A stretch of 64,000 bases of DNA from JACVRW01 sp963814095 (GCA_963814095.1 CAWFBT010000016.1:112553-176552); one strand, 5' to 3'; positions 8,341 through 17,670 are shown, counted from the stretch's first letter. Notes: a model not told the origin generated them from the letters alone. Numbers and translations: made by a program.

Positions 8341-9549
8341 CTAGGCGCCGATCACCTTCTGGAACGCCTCGTCGAGCTCGCGTTCCTCGTCGGGCTTGAG
8401 CTGGCGGAAGATGAACGCGTTGGAGAGCGTCTTGTCGTCGGGAAAGATCAGCTGGTTGTTGGCCAGCTCGGGGGCGCGCTTGGCGAGGATCTCCTGGACG
8501 CCCTCGACGGGGCAGATGTAGTTCACGTACTCGGCGATGTCCGCCTGCACCTCGGGCCGATAGACGAAGTCGATCATCTTCTCCGCGGTGTACGCGTTCG
8601 GCGCACCGACTGGGATCTGCATGTTGTCGGTCCACAGGTGCACGCCCGTCTCGGGCGATATGAACTTGATGTTCGGGTTGTCGGCCTCGAGCTGCACGGC
8701 ATCCCCCGACCAGCCGATGATCACCCAGGAGTCGCCCTTGGTGATGTCCTTCGTGTACTCGTTGCCGGTGAAGCCGCGGATCTGCCCGGAGTCCGAGGCC
8801 TCGCCGATGCGCGCGATCGCCTCCAGGAAGTCGTCCTTCGAGGCGGTCTCGGGGTCGAAGCCCATGCCGGCGGCGACGACGCCAACCGTGTCGCGCATCT
8901 CGGTGAGCATCGTGACCTTGCCCTTGTAGTCCGGGTCGAACAGGTCGTCCACCGATTTGGGCTCGCGCTTGACCTTGTCCTTGCGGTAGATGATCCCGCC
9001 GAAGCCCGACTGCCAGGGCATCGAGTAGTCGCGCCCGGGATCGAAGGACGGCGTGCGCAGCCGGTCGATCAGGTTCTGCTGTGCGGTCGTGATCGCCGCC
9101 GGGTCGAACTTCTGCACGTAGCCGAGCCTGATCATGCGCGCGGCCATCCAGTCGGTCACCACGTGGATGTCGCGCCCACCCGAGTCGCCGCGCTCGTACT
9201 GCTGGCGTACCTTGCCGAAGAACTCGGTGTTGTCGTTGATCTCCTCGACGTACTTGACCTCGGTGCCGTACTCCTTCTGGAACTCCTTGAGCGTCCCGCG
9301 GTCCTCCTCGATGTACAGCGGCCAGTTGGAGAACGTCAGCGAATCCGAGATCTTGGCCTTCTCGATCATGTCGGACTCGCCCTCGTTCGACTGGGCGACG
9401 CCGCCGGTGCGGGTGCCGCACGCGGCCAGGTAGGACAGGGCTGACACGCTGAGCGCCCCCGCGGCGCCGCGCTTCATCAGCCGGCGGCGGGTGAGCGGGT
9501 CGCGCAGGGAGCGCTCGAACTGCCGCTCCAGGTCGTCGTTCGGCGTCAC
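8341..9549 (-). CDS. potD: Polyamine-type ABC transporter substrate-binding lipoprotein PotD
   Basis: 402 residues. The N-terminus has a twin-arginine-like motif (TRRRLMKRGAAGA), a hydrophobic stretch and a lipobox (SYLAAC), so it is probably a Tat-exported lipoprotein with the Cys at about residue 44. The mature part is a type-II periplasmic binding fold with PotD landmarks: FSNWPLYI, TDWMAARMIRLG, MPWQSGFGGIIYRKDKV and WVIIGWSGDAVQ. It captures polyamine outside the membrane for PotBC. The start GTG overlaps the potA stop (GTGA). The 170-bp palindrome follows immediately after its stop. Confidence 0.92.
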   Translation of the reverse strand: MTPNDDLERQFERSLRDPLTRRRLMKRGAAGALSVSALSYLAACGTRTGGVAQSNEGESDMIEKAKISDSLTFSNWPLYIEEDRGTLKEFQKEYGTEVKYVEEINDNTEFFGKVRQQYERGDSGGRDIHVVTDWMAARMIRLGYVQKFDPAAITTAQQNLIDRLRTPSFDPGRDYSMPWQSGFGGIIYRKDKVKREPKSVDDLFDPDYKGKVTMLTEMRDTVGVVAAGMGFDPETASKDDFLEAIARIGEASDSGQIRGFTGNEYTKDITKGDSWVIIGWSGDAVQLEADNPNIKFISPETGVHLWTDNMQIPVGAPNAYTAEKMIDFVYRPEVQADIAEYVNYICPVEGVQEILAKRAPELANNQLIFPDDKTLSNAFIFRQLKPDEERELDEAFQKVIGA

Positions 9550-10685
9550 GCCGTCTCCCTCACCATGTGGATGTTCTCGTCGGACCAGGTCAGCCGCGCT
9601 CCGTCACCCGCCGCGGGCAGACGGCGGCGCTCCTCCTCGTCGGCGTTCGGCACGAGCACGGTCAGGCGGGTCCCGTCGCCGAGCGCCACGACCACCTGCG
9701 TGGCCGTACCCAGGTACAGCGAGCTCTCGACCTGGCCATCGACGCTCGCGCGCCCGGCGGCGCCATCCCCGTTGCTCGCCGCGTGCAGCTGCAGCTTCTC
9801 CGGGCGCACCACGGCGTGCGCGCGCTCGCCGAGGGTGGCCTCTCCGGCGCCCGCCCGGACCGTCGGTCCGGCGTCGAGGCGCAGCTCGACGCTTCTGCCG
9901 TTGGTGGAGACGACCTCGCCGGGCATCAGGTTCGACACGCCGATGAAACCGGCGACGAACGTGGTACTCGGACGCTCGTAGATCTCCTCGGGTTCGTCGA
10001 GCTGCTCGATCACGCCGCGGTTTATGACCGCGATGCGGTCGGACATCGTGAGCGCTTCCTCCTGGTCGTGCGTCACGTAGACGAACGTGATGCCGACGTC
10101 CTGCTGGATGCGCTTGAGCTCCACCTGCAGCTGCTTGCGCAGCTTGAGGTCGAGAGCGCCGAGCGGCTCGTCGAGCAGCAGCACGGCAGGGCGGTTGACG
10201 AGCGCGCGGGCGAGCGCGACGCGCTGCTGCTGGCCGCCCGAGAGCTGGCGAGGCCTGCGCTTGGCCTCGGCAGCCAGGCCAACCCGCTCGAGCTCCTCGC
10301 CCACGCGCCGGCGCACCTCATCCTTCGCGAGGCCCTTGCGCTGGAGCCCGAACGCCACGTTTTTCTCGACGCTCATGTGGGGGAACAGCGCGTAGCTCTG
10401 GAAGACGGTGTTGGTGGCGCGCTTGAAGGCGGGCAGATCGGTGACCTCCTCGCCGTCGAGCCAGACGACGCCCTCGGTGGGCTCCTCGAAGCCGGCGATC
10501 ATGCGCAGCGTCGTGGTCTTGCCGCATCCCGACGGGCCCAGCATCGTGAAGAACTGGCCGTGCGGGATGTCGAGGTCCATCCCGCGCACAGCGGTGAAGT
10601 CGCCGAAGCGCTTCGTGACCCCCTGCAGGCGGACGCTCGGTGCCTCCGCCGGCGGGCTACCCCCTCCTTCGCCCACACGGCTCAT
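9546..10685 (-). CDS. potA: Polyamine-type ABC transporter ATPase PotA
   Basis: 379 residues from the ATG at 10683-10685 (MSRVGEGGG); a longer frame with 20 extra residues has no family resemblance. Walker A LGPSGCGKTT, Q-loop, ABC signature LSGGQQQRVALARAL, Walker B VLLLDEPLGALD and the switch His (VTHDQEEA) are all present. The C-terminal ~130 residues form a TOBE/OB regulatory domain, as in PotA/MalK. First gene of the minus-strand operon, so its promoter should lie in the 177-base divergent gap up to 10,863. Confidence 0.93.
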   Translation of the reverse strand: MSRVGEGGGSPPAEAPSVRLQGVTKRFGDFTAVRGMDLDIPHGQFFTMLGPSGCGKTTTLRMIAGFEEPTEGVVWLDGEEVTDLPAFKRATNTVFQSYALFPHMSVEKNVAFGLQRKGLAKDEVRRRVGEELERVGLAAEAKRRPRQLSGGQQQRVALARALVNRPAVLLLDEPLGALDLKLRKQLQVELKRIQQDVGITFVYVTHDQEEALTMSDRIAVINRGVIEQLDEPEEIYERPSTTFVAGFIGVSNLMPGEVVSTNGRSVELRLDAGPTVRAGAGEATLGERAHAVVRPEKLQLHAASNGDGAAGRASVDGQVESSLYLGTATQVVVALGDGTRLTVLVPNADEEERRRLPAAGDGARLTWSDENIHMVRETA

Positions 10686-10862
10686 CCCTATCGGCAACCT
10701 ATGTCCGAAACGGAGCCCTTGCAAGTGGCGATTTGCCGAAAACACAGCGTCTTAATTGGACGGAATGCACAAAGACATGCGCCCCCGTTTCGCCATCGAC
10801 CCCCTTGTGATGCGCCGATTACGCCGATAGCGTTGTCCATGGCGTCTAGTTGAGGAGAGAGA
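10686..10862. promoter_or_regulatory. Divergent promoter region between potA and the aminotransferase operon
   Basis: 177 bases without a gene between two divergent operons that together form the polyamine module. It is locally AT-richer than the coding DNA (10,730-10,760), as expected for promoters. A purine-rich Shine-Dalgarno (GAGGAGAGAGA) ends just before the GTG at 10,863. No unambiguous -35/-10 pair or PucR operator could be picked by eye. The PucR gene two positions downstream is the natural candidate regulator. Confidence 0.5.
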
Positions 10863-12263
10863 GTGGCGACCACCCCGCAGACCGTCTACGAGACCGGCCC
10901 GGTCACCGAGTTGCAAGAGAAGGCGCGCAAGCACCTGTGGATGCACTTCACGCGCATGGGCGCGTACGACGAAGCGCATGAGATCCCGATCATCACGCGC
11001 GGCGAGGGCAGCTACGTCTACGACGAGCACGGCAAGCGTTATCTCGACGGGCTGTCCGCGCTCTTCTGCGTAAACGCGGGCCACGGCCGGACCGAGATCG
11101 GCGAGGCGGCCGCGGCCCAGGTCAAGGAGCTCGGCTTCTACACGAACTGGAGCTACGCGCATCCGAAGGCGATCGAGCTCGCCGCGCGGATCGCGGCGCT
11201 GGCGCCGGGCGACCTCAACCGCGTCTTCTTCACCTCGGGCGGCTCCGAGGCGGTCGAGTCGGCCTGGAAGCTCTCCCGCCAGTTCCACAAGCTCACGGGC
11301 AACCCGCTGAAGACGAAGATCATCTCGCGCGAGACGGCCTACCACGGCACCACCTTCGGCGCGCTCTCGATCACGGGCATCACGCCGCTGCGGACGGCGT
11401 TCGAGCCGCTCGTCCCGGGCGCCCATCACGTGCCCAACACGAACGAGTACCGCTGGCCCGAGGAGCGCGACCCGCTATGGGCCGCGAACGCGATCGAGGA
11501 GATGATCGAGTTCCAGGGCCCGGAGACGGTCGCCGCGGTGATCCTCGAGCCGGTCCAGAACTCCGGTGGCTGCTTCGTGCCGCAGGACGGCTACTGGCAG
11601 CGCGTGCGCGAGATCTGCGACAAGCACGAGGTGCTGCTGATCTCGGACGAGGTCATCTGCTCCTGGGGGCGGCTCGGCCACTACTTCGGCGTCGAGCGCT
11701 TCGGGGTCCAGCCGGACATGATCACCACCGCGAAGGGCCTGACCTCGGCCTACGCGGCGATGGGCGGCGTGATCGTCTCGGACCGTGTCTCCGAGCCGTT
11801 CATGAGCGACAAGCAGAACTTCACGCACGGCATCACCTTCGGTGGCCATCCGGTCTCCGCGGCGATGGCGCTCGCGAACCTCGACATCTTCGAGCGCGAG
11901 GACCTCTGCGGGCGCGTGCGCGAGAAGGAGCCGGAGTTTCGCGGCATGCTCGACAAGCTCCATGAGGACCTGCCGATCGTCGGCGACGTGCGCGGCGCGG
12001 GCTACTTCCACGCGCTCGAGCTCGTCAAGGACAAGGACACCAAGGAGAGCTTCAGCGACGCGGAGGGCGAGGAGCTGCTGCGCGGCTTCATGTCAGGCGA
12101 GCTCTACAAGCACGGGCTGATCTGCCGCGCGGACGACCGCGGCGACCCCGTCATCCAGCTCTCGCCGCCGCTGATCGCGGACAGCGAGGAGTTCGAGCTG
12201 ATCGACAAGGTCCTGCGCCAGGTACTCACCGAGGCGTGGGATCGGATCGTCCACCACCACTAG
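10863..12263 (+). CDS. Class-III aminotransferase, putrescine/omega-amino acid:pyruvate type
   Basis: 466 residues. Starts at GTG with a strong purine-rich Shine-Dalgarno. Motifs: SYVYDEHGKRYLDGLSALFC (substrate entry), FFTSGGSEAVESAWK (phosphate-binding loop), LLISDEVICSWGRLG with the cofactor Asp, MITTAKGLTSAYAAMG with the Schiff-base Lys, and THGITFGGHPVSAA. These match the omega-aminotransferases that use pyruvate as amino acceptor (SpuC-like putrescine or beta-alanine aminotransferases). With an aldehyde dehydrogenase and alanine dehydrogenase downstream, conversion of putrescine to 4-aminobutanal with alanine as by-product is the most economical reading. Confidence 0.92.
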   Translation: MATTPQTVYETGPVTELQEKARKHLWMHFTRMGAYDEAHEIPIITRGEGSYVYDEHGKRYLDGLSALFCVNAGHGRTEIGEAAAAQVKELGFYTNWSYAHPKAIELAARIAALAPGDLNRVFFTSGGSEAVESAWKLSRQFHKLTGNPLKTKIISRETAYHGTTFGALSITGITPLRTAFEPLVPGAHHVPNTNEYRWPEERDPLWAANAIEEMIEFQGPETVAAVILEPVQNSGGCFVPQDGYWQRVREICDKHEVLLISDEVICSWGRLGHYFGVERFGVQPDMITTAKGLTSAYAAMGGVIVSDRVSEPFMSDKQNFTHGITFGGHPVSAAMALANLDIFEREDLCGRVREKEPEFRGMLDKLHEDLPIVGDVRGAGYFHALELVKDKDTKESFSDAEGEELLRGFMSGELYKHGLICRADDRGDPVIQLSPPLIADSEEFELIDKVLRQVLTEAWDRIVHHH

Positions 12264-12294
12264 GGGTGCCTCGGGGCGCCGCCCGGGTGCTGGG

Positions 12295-13842
12295 ATGCTC
12301 ACCGTTCGAGGACTCGTCGCCGAGATGGGCCTCGAGCTGGCGGTGGGCAGCGACGGCGCGGACGCCCCGGTTCGCTGGGTGCACATCTCGGAGCTCCCCG
12401 ACCCGACGCCGTGGCTGTCGGGCGGCGAGCTGCTGCTGACGACGGGCATCCAGCTGGAGAGCGACGCGCGCCAGCGCGAGTTCGTCCGGCTCCTGTCGGG
12501 CTGCCACCTCGCGGGACTCGGCTTCGGCACCGGCTTCAACCACGATGAGCTGCCGCCCGCGCTCGTCGAGGAGGCGGCCGCCCTCGGCTTCCCCGTCTTC
12601 GAAGTGCCCTACGAGCTGCCCTTCATCGCGTTGACGGAGAAGGCCTTCACGCGGCTCGTGAACGAGCAGTACGAGGTGCTCCAGCGAGGCATCGCGATTC
12701 ATAAGCGCCTCGAGCGGCTCGTGCTCGAGGAGAGCGGCCTCGACGAGGTGGTGCGCGCGCTCGCCGCTGCGATCGGCGGCGCGGTCTCCGTGCTGTCCGC
12801 GCGCGGCGAGCCGATCGCGAGCAAGACCTTCCGGCGCCAGGTCCCGGCCGCGGCGATGGAGGAGATCCGCGCCGAGGTGCGGCGCCGCTCGAGCGAGTTC
12901 TCCCCCGACCATCCGGAGATGGCCGGCCGCACGCTCGTGCTCCCGATCTCGATCCGCGGTAAGGGGGCGCCCCAGGCCTGGCTCGTGGCCGCGCGCGACG
13001 CCGGCGGCCTCGGAGACTTCGAGCGGCTCATCCTGCAGCAGGCCGTGACCGTGGTGGCGCTCGAGCTGATGCGCCAGCGCGCGATGCGCGACACGGAGCG
13101 ACGGCTCGCCGGCGACGTGCTCGCCGAGGCGCTCACCGGGCGCCCGTCGGCGAACGAGCTGGCGGTGCGGCTGCGGCCGTTCGGCGTCGGTGCCGAGGCC
13201 GCCGTGCTCGTGTTCGCCGGCCAGGACGGCGCGCCGCCCGCGCAGGCCGAGGGCGACCTCGATCGCTTCCTCGCCGACGCGGGCGTCGGCGCGCTCGTGG
13301 CGGCGCGCGAGCGGCTGCTGTGCGCGGTGGTCGACGCGTCCGAGGAGACCGACATGGTCGCGCTCGCCGGCCGCGCGCGCGAGGCGCTCGTCGCGGAGCA
13401 CGGCGAGCTGCGCGCGGCGGCGTCGCGGCCGGCGCCGGTCGGCTCGCTGCGGCGCACCTTCCATGAGGCGCGCTGCGCGCTCGAGGCGGCCGGGCTCGCG
13501 AACGGCGCGGCGCCGCCGGTCGCCTCCTACCGCGACCTCGGCGCCTTCCAGCTCCTGCTGTCGCTTCAGGACGACGACGCGCTGCGGCTCTACTGCGACA
13601 GCGTGCTCGGCCCGCTCGAGGACGGCAGCGGCGAGTACGGCGACGAGCTGCTTCGCTCGCTGGAGGCCTTCATCGAGCACAACGGGCAGTGGGAGAAGGC
13701 GGCACGCGAGCTGTACTGCCATCGTCATACGCTGCGCTACCGGATACGCAGAGTGGAGGAGCTGACCGGCAGGGACCTGTCGAGCGCCCGTGACCGCATC
13801 GAGTTCTGGCTCGCGCTCCGCGCGCGGGAACTCGTGCACTAA
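12295..13842 (+). CDS. PucR-family transcriptional regulator
   Basis: 515 residues. The N-terminal ~120 residues are the PucR sensory domain (LTVRGLVAEMG, VRWVHISELPDPTPWLSGGE, LLLTTG). A middle GGDEF-like CdaR region follows, and the C-terminal ~60 residues are the PucR helix-turn-helix (FIEHNGQWEKAARELYCHRH then TLRYRIRRVEELTGRDL). Such regulators govern purine, GABA, proline or polyamine catabolism. It lies between the aminotransferase and ald, only 31 bases after the former, so it probably controls its own operon and perhaps the divergent pot operon. The effector is unknown. Confidence 0.92.
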   Translation: MLTVRGLVAEMGLELAVGSDGADAPVRWVHISELPDPTPWLSGGELLLTTGIQLESDARQREFVRLLSGCHLAGLGFGTGFNHDELPPALVEEAAALGFPVFEVPYELPFIALTEKAFTRLVNEQYEVLQRGIAIHKRLERLVLEESGLDEVVRALAAAIGGAVSVLSARGEPIASKTFRRQVPAAAMEEIRAEVRRRSSEFSPDHPEMAGRTLVLPISIRGKGAPQAWLVAARDAGGLGDFERLILQQAVTVVALELMRQRAMRDTERRLAGDVLAEALTGRPSANELAVRLRPFGVGAEAAVLVFAGQDGAPPAQAEGDLDRFLADAGVGALVAARERLLCAVVDASEETDMVALAGRAREALVAEHGELRAAASRPAPVGSLRRTFHEARCALEAAGLANGAAPPVASYRDLGAFQLLLSLQDDDALRLYCDSVLGPLEDGSGEYGDELLRSLEAFIEHNGQWEKAARELYCHRHTLRYRIRRVEELTGRDLSSARDRIEFWLALRARELVH

Positions 13843-13854
13843 GGAGGAGAGCGA

Positions 13855-14979
13855 ATGAAGGTCGGAGTTCCGACCGAGATCAAGACCGACGAGTACCGGG
13901 TCGCGATTACGCCCGCCGGGGTGCGCGAGCTGACCGAGCACGGTCACGAGGTCTTCATCCAGGCCGACGCGGGAGTCGGCAGCACGATCCCCGACAGCGA
14001 GTTCGAGGCCCAGGGCGCGCGCATGCTGCCCGACGCGAAGGCGGTCTTCGACGAGGCCGAGATGATCCTCGGCGTCAAGGAGCCGCAGCCGGTCGAGGTT
14101 CAGATGCTGCGGCCGGACCATCTGCTCTTCACCTACCTCCACCTGGCCCCGGATCCGGAGCTCACGCGCGGGCTCTGCGAGTCGGGCGCCACCTGCGTGG
14201 CGTACGAGACCGTCGTGGACGAGCACGGCCGGCTGCCGCTGCTGGCGCCGATGAGCGAGGTGGCCGGGAAGATCGCCACCCAGGCCGGCGCCTTCTTCCT
14301 CGAGCGTCCACTCGGCGGTCGCGGCGTGCTGCTCGGCGGCGTGCCCGGCGTGGCCGCCGCCACCGTGATGGTCATCGGCGGCGGCGTCGTCGGCCAGCAC
14401 GCGGCCTTCATCGCGATCGGCATGGAGGCCGAGGTCTACGTGTACGACCGCAACATCGACCGCCTGCGCGAGCTCGACACCGCGTTCGGGGGGCGCGCCT
14501 CGACGGTGTACTCGTCGACGCTCTCGATCGAGGAAATGCTGCCGCGCGCCGATCTCGTGATCGGCGCCGTCCTGATCCACGGCGCCAAGGCGCCCTTCGT
14601 CGTGCGCCGCAGCCAGCTCGCGCTGATGAAGAAGCGCGCCGTGCTCGTCGACGTCTCGATCGACCAGGGCGGCTGCTTCGAGACCTCACACGCCACGACC
14701 CACTCGGACCCCGTCTACGAGGTCGACGGGGTCACCCACTACTGCGTGGCGAACATGCCGGGCGCCGTGCCCGTCACATCGACGTTCGCGCTCACCAACG
14801 CCACGCTGCCGTACGTGCTCGCGCTGGCCGACGAGGGGCTGGTCGGCGCGCTCGAGAAGCTTCCCGGCCTCAAGCCGGGCGTGAACGTTGCCCAGGGCAA
14901 GGTCACGCATCCCGCCGTCGCCGAGGGCGTCGGCATGGAGTACACCCCCGTTGAAGAAGTGCTGACCGTCACCGCCTAG
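13855..14979 (+). CDS. ald: Alanine dehydrogenase
   Basis: 374 residues, full length. MKVGVPTEIKTDEYRVAITP is the family N-terminus with the substrate-binding Arg/Lys. The Rossmann motif is VMVIGGGVVGQHAA and a conserved catalytic segment reads YLHLAPDPELTRGL. It catalyses L-alanine + NAD+ to pyruvate + NH4+ + NADH. A strong Shine-Dalgarno (AAGGAGGAGA) lies just before the ATG, 12 bases after the PucR stop. In this operon it would regenerate the pyruvate consumed by the aminotransferase and release nitrogen as ammonium. Confidence 0.96.
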   Translation: MKVGVPTEIKTDEYRVAITPAGVRELTEHGHEVFIQADAGVGSTIPDSEFEAQGARMLPDAKAVFDEAEMILGVKEPQPVEVQMLRPDHLLFTYLHLAPDPELTRGLCESGATCVAYETVVDEHGRLPLLAPMSEVAGKIATQAGAFFLERPLGGRGVLLGGVPGVAAATVMVIGGGVVGQHAAFIAIGMEAEVYVYDRNIDRLRELDTAFGGRASTVYSSTLSIEEMLPRADLVIGAVLIHGAKAPFVVRRSQLALMKKRAVLVDVSIDQGGCFETSHATTHSDPVYEVDGVTHYCVANMPGAVPVTSTFALTNATLPYVLALADEGLVGALEKLPGLKPGVNVAQGKVTHPAVAEGVGMEYTPVEEVLTVTA

Positions 14980-14990
14980 GAGGAGATCGA

Positions 14991-16358
14991 ATGAGCGACT
15001 ATGCAGTTATCGACCCGGCGACGGGCGAGACCGTCGAGGAATACACGACGATCACCGACGACGAGCTGCGCGCCGCGATCGGGCGCGCAGACCAGGCTCA
15101 TCGCAACTGGTCCGCGCCCGCGAGCGTGGCCGACCGCGCGGCGTTGGTCCGGCGCGTGGGCGAGCTGCACCTCGAGCGGCGCGACGAGCTGGCCAAGATC
15201 ATCGTGCGAGAGATGGGCAAGCCGATCGAGCAGGCGCTCGGCGAGGTCGACTTCTGCGGCGACATCTACGGCTTCTATGCCGACAACGCCGAGGAGCTGC
15301 TGGCCGACGAGCCCATCAAGTTGGCCGGCGGCGACGGGTCGGCCGTGGTGCGCAAGAGCTCTCTGGGCGTGTTGCTCGGGATCATGCCTTGGAACTTCCC
15401 CTACTACCAGGTGGCGCGTTTCGCCGGGCCGAACCTCGTGATCGGCAACACGATCGTGCTCAAGCACGCGCCGCAGTGTCCCGAGTCGGCCGCCGCGATC
15501 CAGCAGATCTACGACGACGCCGGCTTCCCCGACGGCGCGTACGAGAACATCTACGCGACGAACGAGCAGATCGAGTGGGTGATCGCCGACCCGCGGATTC
15601 GCGGGGTCTCCGTCACGGGCTCCGAGCGCGCCGGTGCCGCCGTCGCGGAGATCGCCGGACGAAATCTCAAGAAGGTCGTGCTCGAGATGGGCGGGTCCGA
15701 CCCGTTCATCGTGCTGGGCACGGACGACCTGGACAAGACCGTCGAGGACGCAGTGGCCGCCCGGCTCGACAACACGGGCCAGTCGTGCAACGCGGCCAAG
15801 CGCTTCATCGTTGCCGACGATCTGTACGAGCCGTTCCTCGAGAAGTTCAGCGCCGCGATGGCGGCGACCAAGCCGGGTGACCCGACGTCCGAGGACACAG
15901 AGATCGGGCCGCTCTCCTCGAAGACCGCGGCCGACCGCCTCGAGGACCAGGTCAAGCGGGCGATCGACCAGGGCGCGCAGGTCGCCGTGGGCGGGAGCCG
16001 CGACGGCAACTTCTTCGAGCCGACTGTCTTGACCGACATCGAGCCCGGCAACGACGCCTACCACGAGGAGCTCTTCGGCCCCGTGGCGCAGGTGTATCGG
16101 GTGTCGTCCGAGGAGGAGGCCGTGAAGCTCGCGAACGACACGCCGTTCGGGCTCGGCTCCTTCCTGATGACGACGGACGAAGAGCAGGCGGAGCGCGTCG
16201 CGAACCAGATCGACGCCGGGATGGTCTATGTGAACATCGTGGGGGCCGACTCCGCGGAGCTCCCGTTCGGCGGGACGAAGCGATCGGGCTTCGGCCGCGA
16301 GCTGGGCAATCTCGGCGCGGATGAGTTCGTCAACAAGAAGCTCATCCGAATCGGCTGA
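14991..16358 (+). CDS. NAD(P)-dependent aldehyde dehydrogenase, succinate-semialdehyde/aminobutyraldehyde type
   Basis: 455 residues. Aldehyde dehydrogenase family: GIMPWNFPYYQ (cofactor entrance), VSVTGSERAG, the general base Glu in VLEMGGSDPF, and the catalytic Cys in NTGQSCNAAKR. Its length of ~455 fits the GabD/short succinate-semialdehyde dehydrogenase group. AGGAGG Shine-Dalgarno, 11 bases after ald. In context it should oxidise 4-aminobutanal or succinate semialdehyde made by transamination. Exact aldehyde and NAD versus NADP preference cannot be decided here. Confidence 0.92.
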   Translation: MSDYAVIDPATGETVEEYTTITDDELRAAIGRADQAHRNWSAPASVADRAALVRRVGELHLERRDELAKIIVREMGKPIEQALGEVDFCGDIYGFYADNAEELLADEPIKLAGGDGSAVVRKSSLGVLLGIMPWNFPYYQVARFAGPNLVIGNTIVLKHAPQCPESAAAIQQIYDDAGFPDGAYENIYATNEQIEWVIADPRIRGVSVTGSERAGAAVAEIAGRNLKKVVLEMGGSDPFIVLGTDDLDKTVEDAVAARLDNTGQSCNAAKRFIVADDLYEPFLEKFSAAMAATKPGDPTSEDTEIGPLSSKTAADRLEDQVKRAIDQGAQVAVGGSRDGNFFEPTVLTDIEPGNDAYHEELFGPVAQVYRVSSEEEAVKLANDTPFGLGSFLMTTDEEQAERVANQIDAGMVYVNIVGADSAELPFGGTKRSGFGRELGNLGADEFVNKKLIRIG

Positions 16359-16409
16359 CCTACAGGTTCCTCACAAGCTGGCTGTTGAGGACCTCCAGGG
16401 GCAGCGGCC

Positions 16410-16883
16410 ATGGCCGAGTACCGCTTTCTCACGACCTGGCTCCTGGGCGCGCCGCGCGAGCGCGCCTGGGAGCTGCTCGAGCGCCCGCTCGAATGGCCGC
16501 GCTGGTGGCGCGGCGTCGTGCGCGTCGAGGAGCGCGGCCCAGGTGACCAGTGCCAGGTGGGCAGCTGCTATCGGGTCGAGTGGCGCAGCCGCATCCCCTA
16601 CTCGATCGAGTTCGACTTCACGGTCGAGGAGGTCGACGAGCCGGGGCTGATGTCGGGACGCGCCGAGGGCGACCTCGAGGGGCACGGCCGCTGGCGCCTG
16701 TTGGAGGACGGCGGCGTGACGGCCGTGCTCTACGAGTGGAACGTCGAGACGACGAGGCCCTGGATGAACCTGGTCGCCCCGCTGGCGCGGCCCGTCTTCG
16801 ACTGGAACCACGACCTGGTGATGCGCTGGGGCGGGGAGGGGCTAGCCCGCGAGCTCGGGGCGCCGCTGCTCGCGAGCACCTGA
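16410..16883 (+). CDS. SRPBCC-superfamily protein (polyketide cyclase/START-like)
   Basis: 157 residues. The N-terminus (YRFLTTWLLGAPRERAWELL) and the following WPRWWRGVVRVE are typical of the SRPBCC helix-grip fold, which forms a hydrophobic ligand pocket. No catalytic residue is evident. It follows the aldehyde dehydrogenase by about 50 bases on the same strand and may be the last gene of that operon. Its 3' end overlaps the convergent HD-domain gene by 42 bases. Function unknown. Confidence 0.7.
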   Translation: MAEYRFLTTWLLGAPRERAWELLERPLEWPRWWRGVVRVEERGPGDQCQVGSCYRVEWRSRIPYSIEFDFTVEEVDEPGLMSGRAEGDLEGHGRWRLLEDGGVTAVLYEWNVETTRPWMNLVAPLARPVFDWNHDLVMRWGGEGLARELGAPLLAST

Positions 16884-17489
16884 CCCGAAGTCGGCGAGCT
16901 CCAAGCGCAACTGCTCGACCAGGTCGAGCCCGGGCATCAGCCCGTCCAGCATGTCGAGGCTGGCGCGGTAGTGATCGAGCTTCAGGTGGTCGCCCTCGCC
17001 CGCCTCGCCGCGGTTGATGCGCTCGCGCAGCTCACGCGCCTTCGAGACCTTGTCGGCGGCGAAGATGGCGCCCGCCTCCTGACCGGCCGCGGCGACCTGC
17101 CGCCGCAGGGCGGCCTTGCGCTCGGCCTCATCCTCGATCGACGGATCGTCGCTGACCGCCGTGACCAGCGCCGCGACGCGCTCACCGAAGCGACTTGCGA
17201 GCTCCGGCCGTTCGACGTCCGTGTCCTCGAGCAGCTCGTGGAGAACACCGGCCGCAACGACATCGTCGGAGTAGCCCGCCTCGTTCAACAGGCAGGCGAC
17301 CTCGACCGGATGCGTCACAAAGGGCACCGCGTCGTCATCACGGGTCTGGCCGGCGTGCCGGTCCGCGGCAAAGGCCAGGGCGTCCCGTGTCACGGGCGAC
17401 CGCTCGACGAAGTCGGTGCGCGCCATCAACTCATCAATATCGAATCCGCCCACGGGCCAAACGCCCTTTACATCTCGGCCGCCGTTCAC
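16842..17489 (-). CDS. HD-domain (RelA/SpoT hydrolase-like) phosphohydrolase
   Basis: Up to 215 residues. The central part resembles the metal-binding HD domain of SpoT/Mesh1 enzymes: HAGQTRDDDAVPFVTHPVEV, then VVAAGVLHELLEDTDV, and a late Asp in FAADKVSKA. The usual HD dyad reads HE here. No synthetase or TGS domain, so at most a small stand-alone hydrolase, perhaps of (p)ppGpp or another nucleotide. Start is GTG at 17,489; a GTG or ATG 14-22 codons later is equally possible. Stands alone, with a ~180-base gap to the divergent phosphatase-like gene. Confidence 0.72.
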   Translation of the reverse strand: MNGGRDVKGVWPVGGFDIDELMARTDFVERSPVTRDALAFAADRHAGQTRDDDAVPFVTHPVEVACLLNEAGYSDDVVAAGVLHELLEDTDVERPELASRFGERVAALVTAVSDDPSIEDEAERKAALRRQVAAAGQEAGAIFAADKVSKARELRERINRGEAGEGDHLKLDHYRASLDMLDGLMPGLDLVEQLRLELADFGSGAREQRRPELAG

Positions 17490-17670
17490 CCTCCCAGGCG
17501 CCCGGCGATCTATCGATCTGTCCAGCAGATCCTACGGAACCGGGCACGTTCGCACCCGTGAAGCGCAAGTAATCGCCCGGGGAAGATCCCGGGAAGAAGC
17601 CGGCTTTCTGTTACAGGCCTGCGGCTGTCTCGTTACCCCGCGGTGAAACGTCTGCGCGCCGCGCTACACG

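Noticed and set aside
6395..8344. 649-codon plus-strand frame opposite potB/potC
   Set aside because: Antisense to conserved permeases, composition of charged repeats, no start signal.
12226..14580. 784-codon minus-strand frame opposite pucR and ald
   Set aside because: Antisense shadow; low-complexity Arg/Glu/Ala/Leu and no motif.
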